A stretch of DNA of 64,000 nt from Microthrixaceae bacterium (GCA_020027475.1 JAHRAZ010000005.1:1-64000), one strand, 5' to 3'; positions 1 through 8,835 are shown, counted from the first letter of the stretch. The notes: generated by a model not told the origin, from the sequence alone. Numbers and translations are program-made.

Positions 1-404
1 TGCTGCCCATTGGTCTGGCCATCGCGCTCTCTGGTTGTGGAGACAGCGACAGCAGTTCTCCCAATGACTCGGATTCCTCCAGCGAAGAGGCGGTGGAGGA
101 AGTCGAGTACAAGGACCACACCGGCTCCAGCGAGGTTGAGGTAGAAGCCCTCGACAATCGGTTCACGGATCAGTACATCGAGGTCAATGCTGGTACGACG
201 GTCAACTTCGTCAACAACGGTCTCAATCCGCACAACGTGTTTCCGTCTGAGGACGATGCCTTCGAGCCCATCGAGACCGCAGACTTCGACGCTGGTGACG
301 AAGGTTCGGTGACTTTCGATGAGACCGGCGAGTTCCTGTATTACTGCACGCTGCACGGCACCAGGACCAAGGGTATGGTCGGCCGCGTGAACGTGGTCGA
401 GTAA
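1..404 (+). CDS. Cupredoxin-domain lipoprotein, 5' end outside window
   Basis: The frame is open from base 3, so the true start lies before the window. The visible part opens with a hydrophobic stretch ending in LSGC, a lipobox, followed by an acidic Ser/Asp/Glu linker, so this is an exported lipid-anchored protein. The remainder is a single cupredoxin (plastocyanin/azurin-like) domain. The type 1 copper ligands are all visible: His in PHNV, then Cys, His and Met in the C-terminal loop YYCTLHG...KGM. About 133 residues are visible. The likely role is electron transfer or copper binding on the outer face of the membrane; the partner is unknown. The next two genes are on the other strand and also encode exported proteins. 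Confidence 0.85.
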   Translation, partial: LPIGLAIALSGCGDSDSSSPNDSDSSSEEAVEEVEYKDHTGSSEVEVEALDNRFTDQYIEVNAGTTVNFVNNGLNPHNVFPSEDDAFEPIETADFDAGDEGSVTFDETGEFLYYCTLHGTRTKGMVGRVNVVE

Positions 405-487
405 CTGGCTTGACTCTGCGCTCCTGAAGCTGGCTGGGGCCACAAGCGCAGCGCGAAACGCCAAAGCACGGTATTTCCCTGTGGCAA

Positions 488-522
488 GTGGATCACTGGG
501 CTCCGTGCCAGGTGGATCACTG
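488..522. repeat. Direct repeat GTGGATCACTG, two copies
   Basis: Two identical 11-nt copies (488..498 and 512..522) lie 24 nt apart in the 128-bp gap between the cupredoxin gene and the DUF1996 gene. Spaced GTGGATCA-type repeats resemble the multiple end repeats of IS21-family elements, but no transposase remnant is visible. The rest of the gap shows nothing recognisable. Confidence 0.4.
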
Positions 523-532
523 AGGCGGGCAA

Positions 533-1480
533 CTACTGCAACAGGGCGTCGTCGTCCTTGTTGTTGTTCAGGTTGCACACCACATTGCGGTGAATGCAGA
601 TCTGGATCTCCCGTTCGAGTCCCTCGGGTTCCCACGCGTTGAGGAAGTCGCCGTGAGCCGAGTAGGTGTGGCCCGACGCCAGTCGGAAGTCGTGTCCCGA
701 TCCTGAGATCGGGTACTTGATGGCCGTGGTCAGCTGCGGAATGTGCACCGGATGCGACGATGGGCACTCTCCGGCGGTGGAGTACGTGACGTGCGCCTGA
801 TGATCGTCGCTGTCGATGTGGACGCCATCCCAGCAATCCTGGAAAGTCAGATTCAGATGCAGCGGGCTCTGATCTGCACAATCGCGCGGCATGGGCGTGA
901 GTATCGGATCAATTCCGCAGGTCCAGCCGGCGGCTTCACCAACCTGTGGTGAGGTGGCAGTTTGATCGCCGGCGATCATGGCCAGGCCGAACGGAAACGA
1001 TTGAACGTCCGTTGGAGTCACACCCGGGGCCGCGCGGTAGTAGGCGATTGCTTCCACGGGTTCCACGATCTCGTCGTGGTCGTACAACGTCGGTTGCCAG
1101 TAGGCGGCCTTGTCGGCGGTCTTGGTGCAGGTGGTTTCACCTGCGAGGAGCTGCTCCGGCGTGGAGAACGCGTTGGTGGCGACGGCGCCGTAGAAATCAT
1201 GACGGTGGGAACGGCCGGGGTGCTGATAGTGCACGATCGGGTCATCGGGTGCAGAGTGGCTGTATGCGCACTTCGCGATGAACTGCCCGACGCGCCCCTG
1301 AGGTCCCGTGTGCCGCTCCGGCGTCGGGTATTCCCCGCTCAGACTCGGAGACCTCGACGCGTGCAGGTGCGCACTCTCGGAGGCCGGCGGCGACAGCGCA
1401 ATCGCTGCCGCCGCCGCTCCGAGGACGATCACGGCCAAGGCGATGACCGCCGGCAGAAACTTCTGGTCAGTGCCCGCCAC
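533..1480 (-). CDS. DUF1996 domain-containing exported protein
   Basis: 315 residues. An N-terminal hydrophobic segment (about residues 9-30) acts as signal peptide or membrane anchor, followed by a His- and Trp-rich domain. Features match the DUF1996 family: GQFIAKCAYSHSAPDDPIV near the start, HRHDFYGA, the paired Cys regions, and the HLNLTFQDCWDG and VHIPQLTTAIKYP stretches. The function of DUF1996 is unknown; such proteins are secreted in fungi and bacteria, and the many His residues suggest metal or carbohydrate binding, which is a guess. The start is GTG with GAGGCG about 7 nt upstream. It begins 12 bp after the stop of the beta-helix lipoprotein, so the two are very likely co-transcribed. 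Confidence 0.8.
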   Translation of the reverse strand: MAGTDQKFLPAVIALAVIVLGAAAAAIALSPPASESAHLHASRSPSLSGEYPTPERHTGPQGRVGQFIAKCAYSHSAPDDPIVHYQHPGRSHRHDFYGAVATNAFSTPEQLLAGETTCTKTADKAAYWQPTLYDHDEIVEPVEAIAYYRAAPGVTPTDVQSFPFGLAMIAGDQTATSPQVGEAAGWTCGIDPILTPMPRDCADQSPLHLNLTFQDCWDGVHIDSDDHQAHVTYSTAGECPSSHPVHIPQLTTAIKYPISGSGHDFRLASGHTYSAHGDFLNAWEPEGLEREIQICIHRNVVCNLNNNKDDDALLQ

Positions 1481-1492
1481 TGATCAGACGCC

Positions 1493-2896
1493 TCAGCTGT
1501 CGTCCGGCTTGGAGGGAACCTCGATGGAGTCAACGTCGGGAAGTTCGGGACCGGTGTAGGGCTGCGGGATTTCCGTGACGTCACCGGGCATGTTCTCCTG
1601 CTCCGGGGGCTCCGGAGTGGTCTGGTACAAACCCTCGGGTGGTTCTGCCGCCGGGTTCCCCATCAGGCCGACCAGGTCGAGTTCGTTGTTGGCCCAGTCA
1701 TCGGAGGTGGGATCACCGTCACAAGGTGCGAGCGCCTCGATGTCGGCCGGAGCACTTGTGGTGAACGTGTTGTCGGAGAAGCAATTTTCCAGCGAAGCCG
1801 TGGTGACCCCGTCAGACGGGCTGCCGAGTATGGCCGGATCAACAGTTGCCACAGCGAGATCCGCCATACCTGAGGATTCCACGGTGTTGCCGGTTACCTC
1901 GTTTTCCCAGGGATGCCAGATCACCCAATCCGGGACCTCTTCGGCCGGTTCGTTGTCGAGGGTTTCCTCACACGGTGTTTCCCAGGTGCTCTTGTCGGGA
2001 GCAATGTCGCGGGCGTCCTCCTCCGGATAGGGGACCGAGATGATCCCGCCCCGCTCGTGATCCCATACCAGGTTCTTCTCAACGATTGTCTGAACGGCGC
2101 CACCCAGCAGGATGCCGTTGCTCTGGGCGAGCAGTGACACGTTGATGCCGGGACCGTCGACGAGGTTGTTGTTCCAGATCCGGTTGCCTGCGATCACCGA
2201 ACCGCGGCTCGGATAGCAGAGTTCGTAGGCGCCCGAGTTGGGCACGATTCCCGCCCGGTTGTTCGTGAAGTCCGAGTTGATCACATAGAGGTCGCCGCCC
2301 GAATCCGTGCCCGAATAGCCGAGGCCGTTGTACTGCGCGTCGACATTGTCGATGAACATGTCGCACGGATAACACTCGCCCACGTAGAAACCGGCGTCGG
2401 GACTGCCCCATCCGAGGCTGTTGTCGAACTGTCCGTGGTATGCATCGAAGGAGTACACGCCGTAATCGCCGTTGCGGTACGCGGTCAGGTAGGAGCCCTT
2501 GTAGTAGTCGGAACCGGTCCAGAAGAAACCGTTGGTGACGTAATTGCGGGCAGTCATGTTCTCCACCACAACGCCGTCGGTTTCGGGTACGCGAATTCCG
2601 TTCTCCAGCTCGAACTCGCCATCGAGGATCACCTTGTTTCGATCGGTCCCGCGCAACGTGATGTTGGGTGTGACGACGTCGACGGCCTCGTTGTACACGC
2701 CCTCATCGATCAGTACGAGATCACCCTCGGCTGCTGCATCGACAGCTTCCTGAATGGTGTCGTAGTCCTGTGGCACCTTCAACGTGTTGGCGCTGGTGTC
2801 TTCGCTGTCGCTGTCGTCGTCGCTGCCGCACGCGCCTGCGACCAACGCAAGCGCCGCCATGACAACGAGCAGAAGTTTCCACGGTTTGGAATGCAT
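1493..2896 (-). CDS. Right-handed parallel beta-helix lipoprotein (NosD-like)
   Basis: 467 residues from ATG 2896, chosen because AGGGGG lies just upstream and the protein then begins with Lys-rich MHSKPWK, a hydrophobic core and a lipobox VAGAC. An acidic Asp/Ser/Glu linker follows. The body starts with IQEAVDAAAEGDLVLIDEGVY, the typical opening of pectate-lyase/NosD-type parallel beta-helix proteins, and continues with repeated Asn/Asp-Gly turns (NNLVDGPGINV, NRAGIVPN, GNRIWNNN). A Pro/Glu-rich tail closes it. A surface-anchored polysaccharide-binding or lyase-like role is plausible; NosD proteins also serve copper-site assembly, and a cupredoxin is encoded nearby. No catalytic site can be assigned. 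Confidence 0.75.
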   Translation of the reverse strand: MHSKPWKLLLVVMAALALVAGACGSDDDSDSEDTSANTLKVPQDYDTIQEAVDAAAEGDLVLIDEGVYNEAVDVVTPNITLRGTDRNKVILDGEFELENGIRVPETDGVVVENMTARNYVTNGFFWTGSDYYKGSYLTAYRNGDYGVYSFDAYHGQFDNSLGWGSPDAGFYVGECYPCDMFIDNVDAQYNGLGYSGTDSGGDLYVINSDFTNNRAGIVPNSGAYELCYPSRGSVIAGNRIWNNNLVDGPGINVSLLAQSNGILLGGAVQTIVEKNLVWDHERGGIISVPYPEEDARDIAPDKSTWETPCEETLDNEPAEEVPDWVIWHPWENEVTGNTVESSGMADLAVATVDPAILGSPSDGVTTASLENCFSDNTFTTSAPADIEALAPCDGDPTSDDWANNELDLVGLMGNPAAEPPEGLYQTTPEPPEQENMPGDVTEIPQPYTGPELPDVDSIEVPSKPDDS

Positions 2897-3100
2897 CAAT
2901 CCCCCTGGGGCTGGGTCCGGGGCAAAGCCCGGATGTTTGGTCAGCACAGTACTGGAATTTCCTGCTCCGGCAGCCAATTGTCGTCGAGGGATCACCGGCG
3001 AGGCACCCAACGCCCGGGTTCGGGACACCTCGATTCACCTCACCACCGCCTGGAGGTGATTGACCTGTGGTTTCCGCCGCAGAAGCGGATGACCGGGTGG

Positions 3101-3177
3101 TGGTCGGGACGGGGAGATTTGAACTCCCGACCCCCTGCTCCCAAAGCAGGTGCGCTACCAGGCTGCGCCACGTCCCG
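3101..3177 (-). tRNA. tRNA-Pro (anticodon UGG)
   Basis: On the minus strand a full cloverleaf is present: acceptor stem CGGGACG (3177..3171) pairs with CGTCCCG (3111..3105), discriminator A, and an encoded CCA at 3103..3101. The anticodon arm is CCTGC-TTTGGGA-GCAGG, giving anticodon TGG (3143..3141), which reads CCA and by wobble other proline codons. The T arm contains GTTCAAATC. The 77-nt length includes CCA. It sits between the beta-helix lipoprotein gene and tig. Confidence 0.95.
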
Positions 3178-3297
3178 TGGAACCCGACCAATGTTTCGGA
3201 ACGACTCCGAGCGTTCAAGGGTACTCACAGTCGGACGTTCCACCCGAAGTCGGAGGCTTGGCCAAGATCGGAATGGGGACGCGGATCGTCCGGCCCC

Positions 3298-3303
3298 TAG
3301 ACT
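3298..3303 (+). promoter_or_regulatory. -10 element TAGACT upstream of tig
   Basis: TAGACT fits the actinobacterial TAnnnT -10 pattern and ends 9 nt before the GTG start of tig. No Shine-Dalgarno sequence lies between them, so the transcript probably has a leader of only a few nucleotides. No convincing -35 is seen. Confidence 0.45.
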
Positions 3304-3312
3304 CTTCGGTCT

Positions 3313-4722
3313 GTGAAAAGCACCGTTGAACCCCTCGAAGACAACAAGGTCAAGGTCGTCGTCGACCTCGAAGAATCAGAACTCGAACCGGCTCTTGAAG
3401 CTGCGTGGAAAGAGATCGCGAACGAGGTCCGCATTCCGGGCTTCCGGCCCGGCAAGGCGCCTCGCAAACTGCTCGAGAAGCAGATCGACACCTCATACGC
3501 CCGCTCCGAGGCCCTGCGCACCGCCCTGCCGGAGGAGTACACCAAGGCCGTGATCTTCCACGACGTGGACGTGGTTGCTCCCCCGGAACTGGACGTGACC
3601 TCCGGTGAGGAGGAAGGTGACATCACTTTCTCCGCAATCGTGGAGGTTCGCCCGGTGATCACGGTTGCCGGCTACAACGGCCTCCGTGTGGAGTTGCCGA
3701 ACCCCGAAGTGTCCGACTCCGACCTTCAGGAGGAGATCGACCGCCTCAGGGGTCAGTACGGCGAACTCGAAGACGTTGAGCGCGCTGCCGGTGATGGCGA
3801 CTACGTCACAGTTGACATCCTGGGAACCCGCGACGGTGAAGCACTCGATGGCCTCGATGTCGAGGGCTACAGCTACCTCATCGGATCGGGCATGATTGCC
3901 TCGGAGTTCGACGGGAACCTCACGGGAACCTCAGCCGGCGACGTGGTGGAGTTCACGGCGGATCATCCTGATCCCGAAGAGGGCTCGGTGGAGTTCGAGG
4001 TCACCGTTCAGGGGGTTCAGGAACGCGTTCTGCCCGAACTCACAGACGAGTTCGTGAGCGACGCCACCGAATTCGACACTGCCGTGGAGTTCGAGGCCAG
4101 CACCCGGGAACGGCTGGTGACGTCTAGCGAAGAAGCAACCCGGAATTCAGTGCGCACACGGGTGGGCAACGAGTTGGCGAAGCTCGTCGACGATGAGATT
4201 CCGGATTCCATGATCTCGGCCGAGATGCAGCAGCGTTTGCAGAACATGGCTCAGCAGTTGGGAGCCAGCGGCATAGCGATGGACGACTACTTGCAGATGA
4301 TCGGCAAGGACCCCGCCAGTTTCAGCGAAGAGATGCGCGAAGCGGCTGTGGAAGGTGTGAAGGTCGATCTGGCTCTGCGGGCGATAGCTGCCGCCGAGAA
4401 TCTCGCCGTCACCGACGAAGAACTCGAGGATCAAATTGCCGAGATGGTCGGTTCCGGCGGCATGTCGATCGAGCAGGCGATGGAGCAACTGACCGAGGCG
4501 GGTCAGCTCACAGCCTTGCGGGCAGACCTTGCCAGCCAGAAGGCCCTCGACTGGTTGCTCGAACAAAGTGAGTTCGTTGACTCCGAGGGCAAGACCGTTC
4601 CCGCGGAGATGCTGGAGCCGCCCGCTGAGGAGCCTGACCACGGTCACGCGGACCATGATCACGCCGGTGACGACCATGATCACGCCGGTGACGACCACGA
4701 TCACGCCGACCACGATCACTGA
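3313..4722 (+). CDS. tig: Trigger factor, ribosome-associated chaperone/PPIase
   Basis: 469 residues. The order is standard: ribosome-binding N-terminal domain with the signature region around GFRPGKAPRKLLEK (about residues 40-55), a FKBP-type peptidyl-prolyl isomerase domain (about 160-245, beginning GDYVTVDILG), and a helical chaperone domain to about residue 430. It binds near the ribosome exit tunnel and shields nascent chains. The tail is unusual: the last 28 residues are almost only His, Asp, Ala and Gly, with repeated DHDHAGD units encoded by near-identical 21-nt repeats. The start is GTG with no clear ribosome-binding site. The gene heads the tig-clpP-clpX cluster. Confidence 0.97.
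   Translation: MKSTVEPLEDNKVKVVVDLEESELEPALEAAWKEIANEVRIPGFRPGKAPRKLLEKQIDTSYARSEALRTALPEEYTKAVIFHDVDVVAPPELDVTSGEEEGDITFSAIVEVRPVITVAGYNGLRVELPNPEVSDSDLQEEIDRLRGQYGELEDVERAAGDGDYVTVDILGTRDGEALDGLDVEGYSYLIGSGMIASEFDGNLTGTSAGDVVEFTADHPDPEEGSVEFEVTVQGVQERVLPELTDEFVSDATEFDTAVEFEASTRERLVTSSEEATRNSVRTRVGNELAKLVDDEIPDSMISAEMQQRLQNMAQQLGASGIAMDDYLQMIGKDPASFSEEMREAAVEGVKVDLALRAIAAAENLAVTDEELEDQIAEMVGSGGMSIEQAMEQLTEAGQLTALRADLASQKALDWLLEQSEFVDSEGKTVPAEMLEPPAEEPDHGHADHDHAGDDHDHAGDDHDHADHDH
4651..4713 (+). repeat. Three 21-nt tandem repeats in the 3' end of tig
   Basis: Units at 4651..4671, 4672..4692 and 4693..4713; the first two are identical and the third differs at a few positions. They are in frame and encode the His/Asp-rich DHDHAGD tail, so tail length can change by slippage without a frameshift. 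Confidence 0.9.
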
Positions 4723-4808
4723 ACTCAGCGGTTGACAGCGGCAAGGGCCGGGATCTGAATGTCACGGTCAACGAGTACGGTGAGCCGAAACAGAATTGAG
4801 GAGAACTG

Positions 4809-5477
4809 GTGAGCGCAGACAATCCCGAGGCCAACAACCGCCTCAGGGCCTACAACTACATGGTCCCCAATGTCATAGAGCAGACGAGCAGGGGAGAGCG
4901 CCATTCGGACCTCTTCTCGCGGCTCCTGCGCGAGAACATCATCTTCATCGGCAGCGGAATCGATGACACCATCGCAAACCTGGTTTGTGCGCAGCTGTTG
5001 TTCCTGGAGTCTGAAAACCCCGATCGGGACATCAGCATCTACATCAACTCCCCGGGCGGCGACATCAACGCCCTCCTGGCGATATACGACACGATGCAGT
5101 ACATCAAGCCGGAGGTGAGCACGATCTGCCTTGGTCAGGCTGCGTCCGCGGCTGCGGTCCTGCTGGCCGCGGGTGCACCCGGCAAGCGCCTTGCACTACC
5201 GAACTCCCGAATCCTCATTCACCAGCCGCAGGGCCAGAGCGGATACGCGCAGGTCTCCGACCTCGAGATCGCAGCGAACGAAATCATGCGTTTGAAGGTC
5301 ACTCTCGAGAATATCCTGGCTCGCCATACCGGTCAGGACCCGGAGCGCATCGCTGCCGACACCGATCGTGATTTCGTCATGACCGCCGAGGATGCCAAGG
5401 AGTACGGCATCGTTGATGAGGTAATCGAGCCCAGGTCACATACCGACACATCCGGGCCGATCGCACCGATTCGCTGA
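4809..5477 (+). CDS. clpP: ATP-dependent Clp protease proteolytic subunit (ClpP2 type)
   Basis: 222 residues; GTG start with GAGGAGA upstream. This is the serine peptidase chamber subunit that degrades substrates unfolded by ClpX or ClpC. The catalytic Ser lies in [14 protein letters not shown], the His in RILIHQPQG, and the Asp in the [20 protein letters not shown] segment. [22 protein letters not shown] and the MQY-I/V segment match ClpP2 of Mycobacterium better than ClpP1 (GMAASMGEFLL). Actinobacteria often encode clpP1 and clpP2 side by side and the active complex is mixed, yet only this copy is present between tig and clpX. A ClpP1 elsewhere in the genome is possible. Confidence 0.96.
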   Translation: MSADNPEANNRLRAYNYMVPNVIEQTSRGERHSDLFSRLLRENIIFIGSGIDDTIANLVCAQLLFLESENPDRDISIYINSPGGDINALLAIYDTMQYIKPEVSTICLGQAASAAAVLLAAGAPGKRLALPNSRILIHQPQGQSGYAQVSDLEIAANEIMRLKVTLENILARHTGQDPERIAADTDRDFVMTAEDAKEYGIVDEVIEPRSHTDTSGPIAPIR

Positions 5478-5571
5478 CGGTCAGCCACCCGGCAGGTCCA
5501 CGTCTGCCACACTGGGTACTTCCGAGCGCAAGCCCGTTGCCGGGTCGGAATCAACTATGAGGGGATCCTCG

Positions 5572-6846
5572 GTGGCCAAATTCGGTGAAGGCGGAGAACT
5601 GCTGAAGTGTTCCTTCTGCGGCAAGACGCAACGCCAGGTGAAGAAGCTGATTGCCGGTCCGGGTGTCTACATCTGCGACGAGTGCATCGACCTCTGCAAC
5701 GAAATCATTGAAGAGGAGTTGTCCGAGCAAACCGACTTCGAGGTCGGCGAGTTGCCTCGCCCCAAGGAGATATTCGAGTTCCTCGATGACTACATCGTGG
5801 GTCAGGAGACCGCCAAGAAGATCCTCTCGGTGGCTGTCTACAACCATTACAAGCGGATTCAGCATGAGCCCCGCGGAACCGACGAGGTTGAGCTCTCGAA
5901 GTCGAACATTCTGCTCATCGGACCTACCGGATCCGGCAAGACCCTGCTCGCACAGACGTTGGCCCGCATGCTCGACGTGCCGTTTGCGATAGCTGACGCA
6001 ACTGCGCTCACCGAGGCCGGATATGTCGGCGAAGACGTGGAGAACATTCTCCTCAAGCTGATCCAGGCCGCCGACTACGACGTCAAGAAGGCGGAGCAGG
6101 GGATCATCTACATCGACGAGATCGACAAGGTTGCGCGCAAGTCCGAGAATCCCTCGATCACCCGCGATGTGTCCGGAGAGGGAGTCCAGCAGGCCCTGCT
6201 GAAGATCCTGGAAGGCACTGAGGCTGCTGTGCCACCGCAGGGCGGCCGCAAGCATCCGCATCAGGAGTTCATCCAGATCGACACCACCAACGTGTTGTTC
6301 ATCTGTGGTGGCGCCTTTGCCGGTCTGGACAAGATCATCGAGCAGCGTGTGGGCCGCAAGGGAGTCGGTTTCGGTGCCGAGATACGTTCGGTGGACACCA
6401 CCAATGAGTCGGATCTCCTAGTCGAGGCGCTCCCCGAGGATCTCCTGAAATTCGGCCTCATCCCGGAATTTGTGGGTCGCCTACCGGTAATTGGAGTGGT
6501 GGAGAACCTGGATCGGGAGACCTTGATTCAAATCCTGGCCGAGCCGAAGAACTCCCTTGTCAAGCAGTATCGCAAGATCTTCGAGCTTGAAGATGTCGAG
6601 CTGGAATTCACCCCCGAAGCGCTGGGCGCAGTGGCTGACCAGGCCATGGTCCGCGGGACCGGGGCCCGCGGGCTTCGGGCGATTCTCGAAGAGGTCCTCC
6701 TCGGAGTGATGTACGAACTGCCATCGCGTGACGACGTGGCCAAGGTGGTCATCGACGAGGAAGCCGTGGTCGACAAGATGAACCCGACGCTGGTTCCACG
6801 TACCGCGCAGACCAAGAGCAGTCGCCCCCGACGCGCTGCGTCCTGA
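5572..6846 (+). CDS. clpX: ATP-dependent Clp protease ATP-binding subunit ClpX
   Basis: 424 residues from GTG 5572 (protein begins [13 protein letters not shown]). This start has AGGGGA 7-8 nt upstream and matches the usual ClpX N-terminus; an in-frame ATG at 5557 would add five residues. An N-terminal zinc-binding domain carries CSFC and CDEC. The AAA+ domain shows Walker A GPTGSGKT, Walker [10 protein letters not shown], and sensor/arginine-finger region VGRLPVIG. It unfolds tagged substrates and feeds them to ClpP, encoded immediately upstream. folC follows with no gap. Confidence 0.97.
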   Translation: MAKFGEGGELLKCSFCGKTQRQVKKLIAGPGVYICDECIDLCNEIIEEELSEQTDFEVGELPRPKEIFEFLDDYIVGQETAKKILSVAVYNHYKRIQHEPRGTDEVELSKSNILLIGPTGSGKTLLAQTLARMLDVPFAIADATALTEAGYVGEDVENILLKLIQAADYDVKKAEQGIIYIDEIDKVARKSENPSITRDVSGEGVQQALLKILEGTEAAVPPQGGRKHPHQEFIQIDTTNVLFICGGAFAGLDKIIEQRVGRKGVGFGAEIRSVDTTNESDLLVEALPEDLLKFGLIPEFVGRLPVIGVVENLDRETLIQILAEPKNSLVKQYRKIFELEDVELEFTPEALGAVADQAMVRGTGARGLRAILEEVLLGVMYELPSRDDVAKVVIDEEAVVDKMNPTLVPRTAQTKSSRPRRAAS

Positions 6847-8226
6847 TTGGCAGCGGTTGTGGAGATATCCGAGGCGCTGGGTTGGCTCGATTCCCACATC
6901 AGCCATGAATCGACTTCGGTTGGCGTGGCCGCCGGAAACATCGAGGGGCTCTCCCTTGAGCCGATGGTGGAGTTGATGTCGGTATTGGGGGATCCACAAG
7001 ATGCCGTTCCGATCATCCACGTCACGGGCACCAACGGCAAGGGTTCCGTGGCATCGATGGCGGCGTCATTGCTCGAAGCCAACGGCTTCTCGGTGGGTAC
7101 CTATTCGAGTCCTCACATCTCGGTGATCAATGAGAGGCTTGCGCGAAATCGGCTGGGGATATCCGACGAGGAACTGGCGGAGGTGTTGAGCGGAATCGCC
7201 GCCGTGGAAGGTCTTCTGTCGACACGACCCACCTGGTTCGAGATCGTCACCGCAGCTGCCTTCCGATGGTTCGCCGAAGCTCCGGTGGACGCCGCCGTGA
7301 TCGAGGTCGGACTGCTCGGTCGCTACGACGCCACCAACGTTGCCAACGCCGATGTTGCAGTGGTCACGTCGATCGGCGGAGACCACACCGAGTTTGCCGA
7401 CGGATGGGAGCAGACGGTCGCCACCGAGAAGGCCGGCATCATCACTGCGGGATCGCCTGCCGTGATAGGTGATGTGGATCCATATCTCGTGGAAGTCTTC
7501 GTTGCGGAGGGAGCCGAACCCGTATTGGCAGCCGGTCGCGACTTCGGGCTTTCCGACGTTCGTCTTGCCGTGGGTGGACGAGTTCTGGACACGTTCGGTC
7601 CCCATGGTGAGCATCACGGAGTTCTGTTGCCCTTGCACGGCGATTTCCAGGCACGTAATGCCGCAGTGGCGATCGAAGCGGTGGAACAGTTCGTCGACCG
7701 CTCCCTGGCTGAAGATGTAATCGACCAGGGGTTTGCCGAACTGCTTCTGCCCGGCAGGGTCGAGGTGGTTGCCCATCAGCCGCTTGTGGTGCTGGATGGA
7801 GCGCACAATCCCGACGCGCTGGACTCTCTTGCGGGCACCCTCGATGAAGACTTCGCCGTACTCGGAAGTCGGGTGGTGGTGCTCGCGATGATGGCCGGGC
7901 GTGACTTGGTTTCAGCGGCCGAGGCCGTGAGCGGAATCATGCCCGATGTGGTGATTTGCACAACTGTGCCCGGCGGCCGGTCTGTTCGAGCCGAGGAACT
8001 GGCCGCAGCCTGTTCCGAAGCAGGGCTTCCCACCGAGACGGTGGTCGACCCATACGTAGCGATTGCTACAGCGTTGCGAGCAGCGGCGGATGAGGATCTT
8101 GTGTTGGTGTGCGGATCGTTCCACCTGCTGGGCGCTGCACGTGAGGTTCTGACCGCTCTGAGTGCAGCTTCGCCCGATGGTGACCCGGGCGGGGACCCGG
8201 AGCCGCCGGGTGGGGCAACAACCTAG
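6847..8226 (+). CDS. folC: Folylpolyglutamate synthase / dihydrofolate synthase
   Basis: 459 residues. A Mur-ligase-family enzyme that adds glutamate to folates, and in many bacteria also to dihydropteroate. Seen: the P-loop HVTGTNGKGSVASM (about residues 58-71), the folate-binding region TYSSPHISVINER, IEVGLLGRYDATNV, the metal/ATP segment SIGGDHTEF, and the C-terminal domain opening at VVLDGAHNPDA. The usual VGLGGRLDATN has become VGLLGRYDATN, a mild change. The longest frame begins at TTG 6847, directly after the clpX stop; GTG 6859 is an alternative start. No ribosome-binding site decides between them, and translational coupling to clpX is likely. Confidence 0.93.
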   Translation: MAAVVEISEALGWLDSHISHESTSVGVAAGNIEGLSLEPMVELMSVLGDPQDAVPIIHVTGTNGKGSVASMAASLLEANGFSVGTYSSPHISVINERLARNRLGISDEELAEVLSGIAAVEGLLSTRPTWFEIVTAAAFRWFAEAPVDAAVIEVGLLGRYDATNVANADVAVVTSIGGDHTEFADGWEQTVATEKAGIITAGSPAVIGDVDPYLVEVFVAEGAEPVLAAGRDFGLSDVRLAVGGRVLDTFGPHGEHHGVLLPLHGDFQARNAAVAIEAVEQFVDRSLAEDVIDQGFAELLLPGRVEVVAHQPLVVLDGAHNPDALDSLAGTLDEDFAVLGSRVVVLAMMAGRDLVSAAEAVSGIMPDVVICTTVPGGRSVRAEELAAACSEAGLPTETVVDPYVAIATALRAAADEDLVLVCGSFHLLGAAREVLTALSAASPDGDPGGDPEPPGGATT

Positions 8227-8259
8227 GCACCGGGCTGGAGCAACAATCGGTCTGTTTCG

Positions 8260-8265
8260 TAGTGT
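8260..8265 (+). promoter_or_regulatory. -10 element TAGTGT, probable leaderless promoter of ndk
   Basis: TAGTGT (TAnnnT) ends 6 nt before the GTG start of ndk and there is no Shine-Dalgarno sequence, so transcription should start at or next to the start codon. Confidence 0.5.
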
Positions 8266-8271
8266 TGGGAT

Positions 8272-8679
8272 GTGAATCAGACCTTCATCATGTGTAAGCC
8301 CGACGCCGTGGAACGCGGACTCGTGGGCGAGATAGTCAGCCGGATCGAGCGCAAGGGCCTTGTGATCAAGGAAATGGATATGCGGATTCCGTCGGTCGCG
8401 TTGGCTGAGGCCCACTACGAGGAGCATGCCGACAAGCCGTTCTACCGCGAACTTGTTGACTTCTTGACCCGCGGGCCAGTTGTGGCGATGGTAATCGAGG
8501 GTCCCGATGGCAACACTTTTTCCCTGATGCGCATGCTGATTGGCAAAACCAACGTCGACGATGCCCAGCCGGGATCGATCCGCGGGGACTTCGCAACGAT
8601 CACCAATGAGAACCTGGTTCACGGTTCGGATGCCCATGAATCGGCCGTTCGTGAAATCGCGCTCTGGTTTCCAGCCTGA
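8272..8679 (+). CDS. ndk: Nucleoside diphosphate kinase
   Basis: 135 residues, the normal length. It transfers the gamma phosphate of ATP to other NDPs through a phospho-histidine. The start FIMCKPDAVERGLVGEI is typical, the active-site His is in NLVHGSDAHESAVREIALWF, and the nucleotide-binding GPVVAMVIEG and RGDFA motifs are present. The GTG start follows a TAGTGT hexamer by 6 nt with no ribosome-binding site, so the mRNA is probably leaderless. It stands 45 bp after folC and 156 bp before mreB. Confidence 0.97.
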   Translation: MNQTFIMCKPDAVERGLVGEIVSRIERKGLVIKEMDMRIPSVALAEAHYEEHADKPFYRELVDFLTRGPVVAMVIEGPDGNTFSLMRMLIGKTNVDDAQPGSIRGDFATITNENLVHGSDAHESAVREIALWFPA

Positions 8680-8743
8680 TCAGTTGTTACAGTTTGATTG
8701 CAGTGTGGCGTGGCCGTGTGTGCGCGTGGCGCTGCGTTGGCCG

Positions 8744-8783
8744 CAATATCCCGAACGATTGACCCGAATTCCAATATCCCGAA
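8744..8783 (+). repeat. Direct repeat CAATATCCCGAA upstream of mreB
   Basis: Two identical 12-nt copies at 8744..8755 and 8772..8783, 28 nt start to start, 50-90 nt before the mreB ATG. Spaced copies in a promoter region can be operator sites; no regulator can be named. Confidence 0.5.
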
Positions 8784-8835
8784 TTGGCTGCTCGGGCAGT
8801 GAATCCCCACGACTAGCGTTAGCGAAATCCCCAAG

